Origin: Archivesica marissinica
Taxonomy: Eukaryota; Mollusca; Bivalvia; Venerida; Vesicomyidae
Reading direction: 5' to 3'
Assembly: GCA_014843695.1 (NCBI GenBank)
Contig: CM026403.1
Coordinates: forward strand, 72,618,152-72,682,151
DNA length: 64,000 nt
The notes beneath the pieces were generated by a model that was not told the origin of the DNA, made no database searches, and saw nothing but the letters and a program-made list of their open reading frames with translations. Positions 55,398 through 64,000 of this stretch are shown piece after piece. The number at the start of each line of letters is the position of its first letter. The stretch's first letter is position 1. Position numbers and translations under genes: made by a program.

Positions 55398-56172
55398 ATA
55401 CAAAACATAGGTCTCTTAGACGGACATTCTCGGCAAAACGTAGATCTCTAGACGGACATTCTCGGCAAAACATAGATCTCTAGATGGACATTCTCGACAA
55501 AACAGATCTCTAGACGGACATTCTCGACAAAACATAGATCTCTAGCCGGACATTCTCAGCAAAACATAGATCTCTAGACGGACATTCTCAGCAAAACATA
55601 GATCTCTAGACGGACATTCTCGGCAAAACATAGATCTCTAGACGGACATTCTCGGCAAAACATAGATCTCTAGACGGACATTCTTTGCAAAACATAGATC
55701 TCTAGACGGACATTCTCAGCAAAACATAGATCTCTAGACGGACATTCTCGGCAAAACATAGATCTCTAGACGGGCATTCTCGGCAAAACATAGATCTCTA
55801 GACGGACAATCTCGGCAAAACATAGATCTCTAGACGGACAATCTCGGCAAAACATAGATCTCTAGACGGACATTCTCGGCAAAACATAGATCTCTAGACG
55901 GACATTCTCGGCAAAACATAGATCTCTAGACGGACATTCTCGGCAAAACATAGATCTCTAGACGGACATTCTCGGCAAAACATAGATCTCTAGACGGACA
56001 TTCTCGGCAAAACATAGATCTCTAGCCGGACATTCTCGGCAAAACATAGATCTCTAGACGGACATTCTCGGCACAACATAGATCTCTAGACGGACATTCT
56101 CGGCAAAACATAGATCTCTAGACGGACATTCTCGGCAAAACATAGATCTCTAGACGGACATTCTTGGCATAA
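55398..56172. repeat. 32-bp minisatellite, about 24 copies
   Basis: The unit is ACATAGATCTCTAGACGGAC plus ATTCTCGGCAAA. Each unit carries the palindrome AGATCT. The first units are the most diverged. Confidence 0.96.
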
Positions 56173-56175
56173 CAT

Positions 56176-56465
56176 GTAATGTTTTAAATGTATTTTGATT
56201 TTTTGTGTGTTGAAATTTACGATTTGTACAGTTAGGGTAACAATGATGCTTATGGCCTATGAAATGTATACATGTATGTGAATGTTTGGGGAAATAAGGT
56301 GGCTGGAAACATATTTTTAATGTTTACATGCATATACATGTATATATTTCAATAATACGGGGATACATGTCAGACAATAGTCGCCATACTGCATTGATCG
56401 TATAATATCGAACAATTCCGTACATTCTCTGTATATTACATTTTCACGGTTCTTCTAATTGAGTG
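56176..56465. other. Unique spacer between two satellites
   Basis: AT-rich, no gene or repeat recognised. Confidence 0.5.
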
Positions 56466-59400
56466 TGCAACAAAGCATTCATGCACTAGTGGACAAGTAC
56501 TAAGTGTACCAGTTAATTTGACAAGCATTCATGCACTAGTGGACAAGTACTAAGTGTACCAGTTAATTGGACAAACATTCATGCACTAGTGGACAAGTAC
56601 TAAGTGTACCAGTTAATTGGACAAGCATTCATGCACTAGTGGACAAGTACTAAGTGTACCAGTTAATTGGACAAGCATTCATGCACTAGTGGACAAGTAC
56701 TAAGTGTACCAGCTAACTGGACAAGCATTCATGCACTAGTGGACAAGTACTAGGTGTGCCAGCTAATTGGACAAGCATTCATGCACTAGTGGACAAGTAC
56801 TAAGTGTACCAGTTAATTGGACAAGCATTCATGCACTAGTGGACACGTACTAAGTGTACCAGTTAATTGGACAAACATTCATGCACTAGTGGACAAGTAC
56901 TAAGTGTACCAGTTAATTGGACAAGCATTCATGCACTAGTGGACAAGTACTAAGTGTACCAGTTAATTGGACAAGCATTCATGCACTAGTGGACAAGTAC
57001 TAGGTGTGCCAGCTAATTGGACAAGCATTCATGCACTAGTGGACAAGTACTAAGTGTACCAGTTAATTGGACAAGCATTCATGCACTAGTGGACAAGTAC
57101 TAAGTGTACCAGTTAATTGGACAAGCATTCATGCACTAGTGGACAAGTACTAAGTGTACCAGTTAATTGGACAAGCATTCATGCACTAGTGGACAAGTAC
57201 TAAGTGTACCAGTTAATTGGACAAGCATTCATGCACTAGTGGACAAGTACTAAGTGTACCAGCTAATTGAGTGTGCGACAAGCATTCATGCACTAGTGGA
57301 CAAGTACTAAGTGTACCAGTTAATTGGTGTGGACAAGCATTCATGCACTAGTGGACAAGTACTAAGTGTACCAGTTAATTGAGTGTGCGGCAAGCATTCA
57401 TGCACTAGTGGACAAGTACTAAGTGTACCAGTTAATTGGACAAGCATTCATGCACTAGTGGACAAGTACTAAGTGTACCAGCTAATTGAGTGTGCGGCAA
57501 GCATTCATGCACTAGTGGACAAGTACTAAGTGTACCAGCTAATTGAGTGTGCGGCAAGCATTCATGCACTAGTGGACAAGTACTAAGTGTACCAGCTAAT
57601 TGAGTGTGCGGCAAGCATTCATGCACTAGTGGACAAGTACTAAGTGTACCAGTTAATTGGACAAGCATTCATGCACTAGTGGACAAGTACTAAGTGTACC
57701 AGTTAATTGGACAAGCATTCATGCACTAGTGGACAAGTACTAAGTGTACCAGTTAATTGGACAAGCATTCATGCACTAGTGGACAAGTACTAAGTGTACC
57801 AGTTAATTGGACAAGCATTCATGCACTAGTGGACAAGTACTAAGTGTACCAGCTAACTGGACAAGCATTCATGCACTAGTGGACAAGTACTAGGTGTGCC
57901 AGCTAATTGGACAAGCATTCATGCACTAGTGGACAAGTACTAAGTGTACCAGTTAATTGGACAAGCATTCATGCACTAGTGGACAGTACTAAGTGTACCA
58001 GTTAATTGGACAAACATTCATGCACTAGTGGACAAGTACTAAGTGTACCAGTTAATTGGACAAGCATTCATGCACTAGTGGACAAGTACTAAGTGTACCA
58101 GTTAATTGGACAAGCATTCATGCACTAGTGGACAAGTACTAAGTGTATCAGCTAATTGAGTGTGCCGCAAGCATTCATGCACTAGTGGACAAGTACTAAG
58201 TGTACCAGTTAATTGGACAAGCATTCATGCACTAGTGGACAAGTACTAAGTGTACCAGCTAATTGAGTGTGCGGCAAGCATTCATGCACTAGTGGACAAG
58301 TACTAAGTGTACCAGTTAATTGAGTGTGCGACAAGCATTCATGCACTAGTGGACAAGTACTAAGTGTACCAGCTAATTGAGTGTGCGGCAAGCATTCATG
58401 CACTAGTGGACAAGTACTAAGTGTACCAGTTAATTGAGTGTGCGGCAAGCATTCATGCACTAGTGGACAAGTACTAAGTGTACCAGCTAATTGAGTGTGC
58501 GGCAAGCATTCATGCACTAGTGGACAAGTACTAAGTGTACCAGCTAATTGAGTGTGCGGCAAGCATTCATGCACTAGTGGACAAGTACTAAGTGTACCAG
58601 TTAATTGGACAAGCATTCATGCACTAGTGGACAAGTACTAAGTGTACCAGCTAATTGAGTGTGCGGCAAGCATTCATGCACTAGTGGACAAGTACTAAGT
58701 GTACCAGCTAATTGAGTGTGCAACAAAGCATTCATGCACTAGTGGACAAGTACTAAGTGTACCAGTTAATTGGACAAGCATTCATGCACTAGTGGACAAG
58801 TACTAAGTGTACCAGTTAATTGAGTGTGCGGCAAGCATTCATGCACTAGTGGACAAGTACTAAGTGTACAAGCTAATTGAGTGTGCGGCAAGCATTCATG
58901 CACTAGTGGACAAGTACTAAGTGTACCAGTTAATTGAGTGTGCACAAGCATTCATGCACTAGTGGACAAGTACTAAGTGTACCAGTTAATTGGACAAGCA
59001 TTCATGCACTAGTGGACAAGTACTAAGTGTACCAGTTAATTGAGTGTGCGGCAAGCATTCATGCACTAGTGGACAAGTACTAAGTGTACCAGCTAATTGA
59101 GTGTGCGGCAAGCATTCATGCACTAGTGGACAAGTACTAAGTGTACCAGCTAATTGAGTGTGCAACAAGCATTCATGCACTAGTGGACAAGTACTAAGTG
59201 TACCAGTTAATTGGACAAGCATTCATGCACTAGTGGACAAGTACTAAGTGTACCAGTTAATTGAGTGTGCGGCAAGCATTCATGCACTAGTGGACAAGTA
59301 CTAAGTGTACCAGCTAATTGAGTGTGCGGCAAGCATTCATGCACTAGTGGACAAGTACTAAGTGTACCAGTTAATTGGACAAGCATTCATGCACTAGTGG

Positions 59401-59643
59401 ACAAGTACTAAGTGTACCAGTTAATTGGACAAGCATTCATGCACTAGTGGACAAGTACTAAGTGTACCAGTTAATTGGACAAGCATTCATGCACTAGTGG
59501 ACAAGTACTAAGTGTACCAGTTAATTGGACAAGCATTCATGCACTAGTGGACAAGTACTAAGTGTACCAGCTAACTGGACAAGCATTCATGCACTAGTGG
59601 ACAAGTACTAGGTGTGCCAGCTAATTGGACAAGCATTCATGCA
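56466..59643. repeat. 50/57-bp satellite, left block, with higher-order repeats
   Basis: The unit is AAGCATTCATGCACTAGTGG, ACAAGTACTAAGTGTACCAG, (C/T)TAATTGGAC; a longer form ends TTGAGTGTGCGGC. Rare variants (CTAACTGG, then AGGTGTGCC, then GACACGTAC or GACAGTAC, then AAACATTC, then GTATCAGC with GTGCCGC) recur in the same order with a period near 1.7 kb; the first interval is shorter, about 1.14 kb. CATGCACTAGTGG contains the palindromes CATG, TGCA and ACTAGT. Confidence 0.95.
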
Positions 59644-59820
59644 GGGCCATTTCACAGTATATGTGAAGTGACATAAAAAATATTAAAGTCTGAATTTGAG
59701 CAAAGTACCAAATGTATATGTTAGATAGGTATCTGAAGACCGGAAATTGGCATTTGGGTCAAAATTGCACATTTTTAATATATGCAAATTAGCTATTTAA
59801 CACGAACAAATGGATTTCAG

Positions 59821-60190
59821 CGTTGCGGACAGGACAAATGTTTTTTTAAGTTTTCTCGTGGTGTATTTAACTTTAGGTCAATTTCTGTTGTTGACAGCAT
59901 TAGTGTTATGTCTAAGTATAACATGATGCAGTTTTAATTTTTTTTATAAATGTGAAGCCATACAAAATCCACTTCACAGACCCAAGGTGTCCTGTCCGCA
60001 ACGTTTTCGGTCGAAAAGTTTTAATTTCACCCAAAAATAGTTGGATTTGAAAACCCAAACTTTATATTCTCTTAGCTGGGGTATATCTGAATAATATCAA
60101 CCAAAAGTAAAGACAAACATATAACACACTTCATGGGAACCCACAACTCATTTCTGTTGCGGACAGGACAAAAACGTTGCGGACAGGACA
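59821..60190. promoter_or_regulatory. Four subterminal copies of a 15-16 bp motif
   Basis: CGTTGCGGACAGGACA occurs at 59821-59836 (plus), 59988-60003 (minus) and 60175-60190 (plus), and GTTGCGGACAGGACA at 60156-60170 (plus). Within an AT-rich leader, this GC-rich motif stands out. By analogy with subterminal repeats of other DNA transposons, it may be the transposase binding site or a promoter element. Confidence 0.7.
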
Positions 60191-60521
60191 TAAAATTACT
60201 CAAAAGTGATTTTTGAAAAGAAAACTGTTATTAATCATGATTTTCCTATGTAGGTTGGTCACTTAAAATTTAGTCTAGTGGCTTAATCCTTGATGATTGG
60301 AATGTCTTCTTCTTTTGTTTGGCTTCCATGGAAGAAACAATGAAATCATGAAGACCAGGAAGGGCTTCTTAACAGGTTTGTGCTAGGATGGCTTTATCAA
60401 AAGAGGTGTTAAAACACCTTTTAGGACTCAACAGGCTTGATTACTATAACAACAGAACTGGGACTTATAAGATAGAGCCCAAGTTCATGTTTCACCAGAT
60501 CAACTCAGCACCTCAGAAGTC

Positions 60522-61577
60522 ATGCCAGCATTAACTGCTACAGAAAGATCCCATCGTTTTAGAGCGAAGGTCTGGAATGATGACGAGAAACACGAGGCTG
60601 CTAAAGCAAAAGATCGAGACAGGAAAAAGCAACAACGAGCTTTGAAAAAGGTCACTATGACTGAATGGGAGAAGAACGAAAAAAAGCGAAAGGAACGGGA
60701 GGCCAAACAACGGCAACGAAGAGAAAAGGCGAATGCTCGAAGACCGGAGGCAGAGCCAGAGGAAATAGGACCATACAAGTCCAAGAACACGCTTGGAAAG
60801 GCTGTGGCCAAGGTAATACGTGCTCTACCTGGAACGCCAACGAGGGAAACACATGTACTTGGTGCTGTGTTATCATCGATGCCTCGAGATAAACGGGATA
60901 AACTTTGTAAAACGGTCAGAGACACTAGAGTTCGACGAAGTCTTATCGATGATGAACGAAAGAAACGTTCTGATGCCATTCCCAATCAGACATTAGAGCT
61001 TGTGCATCAGTTTTACTTGCGTGATGACATAAGTAGGATGTGTCCAGGAAAAAGAGACTGCATATCTGTAAAAGACTCTGTCACTGGTAAACGAGAACAC
61101 AAGCAAAAACGTTTGCTATATTTGTCACTGTCCGAATCGCACCAGGTTTTCTGTCGTGAGCATGGGGACATTATTGGCTTCACCAAGTTCACCGAGCTAC
61201 GCCCACCTTATGTGAAACCGATGACAAATCAGGACCAAGAAGTGTGTATGTGCAAGTACCATCAGAACATTGCATTGCTTGCGACTGGTCTTCACAAAAT
61301 CGTACCCGCCATTCCGTGTGATCCAGTCCAAGTTGTGGAACTTACTGTTTGTGACCTTGCAAACATTGACTGTGTCGATCGAAAGTGTCCTATGTGTGGA
61401 GTTGACGATATCAATGGTAACATCGCTGAAATCGACGCCACATCACCCGTGTCCTACTACCAATGGACAACTCAGGACGGCAAAACCGTAAAAACTCTGA
61501 TCAACTCGGATCTTGAAAGCACCAGTACCGAACTGAAAAGTCAGCTCAATTCGATTTTCTCGACATGTGTACGATGA
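60522..61577 (+). CDS. Transposase-like protein, N-terminal part (family not identified)
   Basis: An ATG at 60522 opens 351 codons ending in a premature TGA. Residues about 1-75 are strongly basic and Lys/Arg/Glu-rich (DRDRKKQQRALKK), probably helical and DNA-binding. The middle has PGTPTRETHVLGAVLSSMP and SLSESHQVFCREHG. A Cys/His cluster follows (C242-x-C244-x2-H247, then C289-x2-C292) and could bind zinc. I associate this arrangement with multicopy, transposon-encoded proteins of many invertebrates, but cannot give a superfamily name. The frame is broken about 10 codons before its end near a TTTT run (61555-61558); the natural continuation is the +1 frame starting at 61537. Codon use is more GC-balanced than the flanks. 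It is a mobile-element gene, not a host gene. Confidence 0.75.
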   Translation: MPALTATERSHRFRAKVWNDDEKHEAAKAKDRDRKKQQRALKKVTMTEWEKNEKKRKEREAKQRQRREKANARRPEAEPEEIGPYKSKNTLGKAVAKVIRALPGTPTRETHVLGAVLSSMPRDKRDKLCKTVRDTRVRRSLIDDERKKRSDAIPNQTLELVHQFYLRDDISRMCPGKRDCISVKDSVTGKREHKQKRLLYLSLSESHQVFCREHGDIIGFTKFTELRPPYVKPMTNQDQEVCMCKYHQNIALLATGLHKIVPAIPCDPVQVVELTVCDLANIDCVDRKCPMCGVDDINGNIAEIDATSPVSYYQWTTQDGKTVKTLINSDLESTSTELKSQLNSIFSTCVR

Positions 61578-62067
61578 GCGTCGCCAGCATGCGGAATTGC
61601 GGTGTTTGAAAGGGACAATCAAACCTGGTGAAGTCATCATTCAAGAAGACTTCTCCGAGAATTTCTCTATCAAACATCAGTCAGAGATCATGTCAGCTCA
61701 CTGGGCATCTGGCGGTGTGACGATTTTTACCGTTGTGGTCTACTTTCGTCGAACTGAAACATCTGACCTGGAACACTTGTCATTCTCGATTATCTCGGAT
61801 GAACCTGTACATGACAAGAAGGCTGTTTATGCCAACAACAGCTTGGTTTTGCGTGAACTGAAAATGGTCTTGCCGTGGGACATTACAACTGTCCACTACT
61901 GGTCGGACGGTGCCGCAAGCCAATTCAAAAATCGGTACAACTTCGCCAACCTCGCTTTCCATGAACGGGACTTCGAGTGTACGGCAGATTGGAGCTTCTT
62001 CTGTACAGCTCATGGGAAAGGTCCAGTCGACGGAATTGGTGGCGAAACAAAACGAGTCGTTTGGAGC
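61537..62067 (+). pseudogene. Transposase-like protein, catalytic-type domain, frameshifted and 3'-truncated
   Basis: Continues the 60522 frame after a one-base shift. Conserved-looking acidic motifs appear in order: VIIQEDFSENF (Asp at about codon 28 from 61567), VHYWSDGAASQFKN (Asp about 114) and HGKGPVDGIGGETKR (Asp about 155, Glu about 160). Spaced acidic residues in such motifs suggest an RNase H-like DDE/D transposase core, which is inference. The host-element sequence ends at codon AGC (62065-62067); the following residues come from the satellite. Most relatives would be expected to continue beyond GGETKR, so the C-terminus is probably lost. A single frameshift and otherwise intact sequence indicate a young copy. 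Confidence 0.7.
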
Positions 62068-64000
62068 TGCACTAGTGGACAAGTACTAAGTGTACCAGTT
62101 AATTGGACAAGCATTCATGCACTAGTGGACACGTACTAAGTGTACCAGTTAATTGGACAAACATTCATGCACTAGTGGACAAGTACTAAGTGTACCAGTT
62201 AATTGGACAAGCATTCATGCACTAGTGGACAAGTACTAAGTGTACCAGTTAATTGGACAAGCATTCATGCACTAGTGGACAAGTACTAAGTGTATCAGCT
62301 AATTGAGTGTGCCGCAAGCATTCGTGCACTAGTGAACAAGTACTAAGTGTACCAGTTAATTGGACAAGCATTCATGCACTAGTGGACAAGTACTAAGTGT
62401 ACCAGCTAACTGAGTGTGCGGCAAGCATTCATGCACTAGTGGACAAGTACTAAGTGTACCAGTTAATTGAGTGTGCGACAAGCATTCATGCACTAGTGGA
62501 CAAGTACTAAGTGTACCAGCTAATTGAGTGTGCGGCAAGCATTCATGCACTAGTGGACAAGTACTAAGTGTACCAGTTAATTGAGTGTGCGGCAAGCATT
62601 CATGCACTAGTGGACAAGTACTAAGTGTACCAGCTAATTGAGTGTGCGGCAAGCATTCATGCACTAGTGGACAAGTACTAAGTGTACCAGTTAATTGGAC
62701 AAGCATTCATGCACTAGTGGACAAGTACTAAGTGTACCAGTTAATTGGTGTGCGACAAGCATTCATGCACTAGTGGACAAGTACTAAGTGTACCAGTTAA
62801 TTGGACAAGCATTCATGCACTAGTGGACAAGTACTAAGTGTACCAGTTAATTGGACAAGCATTCATGCACTAGTGGACAAGTACTAAGTGTACCAGTTAA
62901 TTGGACAAGCATTCATGCACTAGTGGACAAGTACTAAGTGTACCAGCTAATTGAGTGTGCGGCAAGCATTCATGCACTAGTGGACAAGTACTAAGTGTAC
63001 CAGCTAATTGAGTGTGCGGCAAGCATTCATGCACTAGTGGACAAGTACTAAGTGTACCAGTTAATTGGACAAGCATTCATGCACTAGTGGACAAGTACTA
63101 AGTGTACCAGTTAATTGGACAAGCATTCATGCACTAGTGGACAAGTACTAAGTGTACCAGTTAATTGGACAAGCATTCATGCACTAGTGGACAAGTACTA
63201 AGTGTACCAGCTAATTGAGTGTGCGGCATGCACTAGTGGACAAGTACTAAGTGTACCAGTTAATTGAGTGTGCGGCAAGCATTCATGCACTAGTGGACAA
63301 GTACTAAGTGTACCAGCTAATTGAGTGTGCGGCAAGCATTCATGCACTAGTGGACAAGTACTAAGTGTACCAGTTAATTGAGTGTGCGGCAAGCATTCAT
63401 GCACTAGTGGACAAGTACTAAGTGTACCAGCTAATTGAGTGTGCGGCAAGCATTCATGCACTAGTGGACAAGTACTAAGTGTACCAGTTAATTGGACAAG
63501 CATTCATGCACTAGTGGACAAGTACTAAGTGTACCAGTTAATTGGACAAGCATTCATGCACTAGTGGACAAGTACTAAGTGTACCAGTTAATTGGACAAG
63601 CATTCATGCACTAGTGGACAAGTACTAAGTGTACCAGTTAATTGGACAAGCATTCATGCACTAGTGGACAAGTACTAAGTGTACCAGCTAACTGGACAAG
63701 CATTCATGCACTAGTGGACAAGTACTAGGTGTGCCAGCTAATTGGACAAGCATTCATGCACTAGTGGACAAGTACTAAGTGTACCAGTTAATTGGACAAG
63801 CATTCATGCACTAGTGGACACGTACTAAGTGTACCAGTTAATTGGACAAACATTCATGCACTAGTGGACAAGTACTAAGTGTACCAGTTAATTGGACAAG
63901 CATTCATGCACTAGTGGACAAGTACTAAGTGTATCAGCTAATTGAGTGTGCCGCAAGCATTCGTGCACTAGTGAACAAGTACTAAGTGTACCAGTTAATT
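62068..64000. repeat. 50/57-bp satellite, right block, continues past the window
   Basis: Same units as 56466-59643. Its first units (plain, GACACGTAC, AAACATTC, plain, GTATCAGC/GTGCCGC, TTCGTGCACTAGTGAAC) are repeated exactly at 63750-64000, giving a period of about 1.64 kb. Two minus-strand frames of about 100-116 codons are periodic artefacts. Confidence 0.95.

Larger units (their letters stand above)
59644..62067 (+). mobile_element. 2.4-kb DNA-transposon-like insertion in the satellite
   Basis: Satellite sequence stops at TGCA (59640-59643) and resumes at TGCA (62068-62071) in the same unit and the same higher-order phase. The insert starts GGGCCATTTCACAG and ends CGTCGTTTGGAGC. It holds 880 bp of non-coding sequence with four copies of CGTTGCGGACAGGAC(A), then a transposase-like gene. 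No terminal inverted repeats are visible and the coding frame reaches the very end of the insert, so the 3' end is probably missing. TGCA may be a 4-bp target duplication or microhomology at the junction. Confidence 0.75.

Noticed and set aside
60500..60985. 161-codon minus-strand frame opposite the transposase
   Set aside because: Antisense shadow of the Lys/Arg/Glu-rich plus-strand coding region (Ser/Phe/Leu-rich mirror composition).
55398..64000. CRISPR-like arrays at 55.4 kb and 56.5 kb
   Set aside because: The whole unit repeats with no unique spacers, in a eukaryotic context; these are satellites.

Overview
This window looks like a scaffold from an invertebrate metazoan, probably a bivalve mollusc. 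The reasons are AT-rich DNA, a spliced gene with long introns, several tRNA-derived SINE families, CR1-type LINE 3' ends, many TA- and TTAA-flanked MITEs, and a very high load of minisatellites. The species cannot be fixed from sequence alone. A run of exactly 1000 N (33815-34814) is an assembly gap between two different tandem arrays. Well over a third of the window is tandem repeat. Most of the very long open frames, on both strands, are artefacts of repeat units whose length is a multiple of three.

The main host gene is on the minus strand and spans about 40.83 kb down to 8.46 kb. I assembled it from five exons with consensus splice sites: 40829-40737, 37971-37828, 37547-37476, 13318-12431 and 10622-8457. 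All four introns are phase 0, and the join reads about 1,120 residues. The product would have an N-terminal membrane segment, four exons rich in CC, CxC and CxxC pairs, a polyalanine run from an uninterrupted (GCA)14, and a long charged, disordered tail. I do not recognise the family. Its introns hold most of the minisatellites. The intron 1 array (37972-39150) is made of copies of the exon 2 splice acceptor plus the first exon 2 codons, and most units also carry a GTAAGT donor-like site. Exon 5's acceptor is the last unit of another pyrimidine-rich array.

Region by region: 1-8.3 kb is intergenic minisatellites and SINEs, including an array made from pogo-like MITE ends. 8.4-41 kb is the gene and its introns. 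41-44.8 kb holds a possible divergent first exon, a nested palindromic element, a 1-kb TA-flanked transposon carrying two tRNA-Lys-like sequences, and a LINE 3' end. 45-54.8 kb is old transposon debris: SINEs, an inverted-repeat-flanked array, a decayed Ty3/Gypsy gag-pol fragment, a CR1-like LINE end and MITEs. 55.4-56.2 kb is a 32-bp array. 56.5-64 kb is a satellite with a higher-order period of about 1.7 kb, interrupted by one recent 2.4-kb insertion (59644-62067).

That insertion encodes a transposase-like protein of a family I cannot name. It has basic and Cys/His motifs, then an Asp-rich domain one frame away. Four copies of a 15-16 bp motif precede the ORF. It lies in phase with the satellite, between two TGCA tetranucleotides.

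A theme runs through the window: several tandem arrays are visibly seeded by functional ends, such as splice sites, TIRs and terminal inverted repeats.
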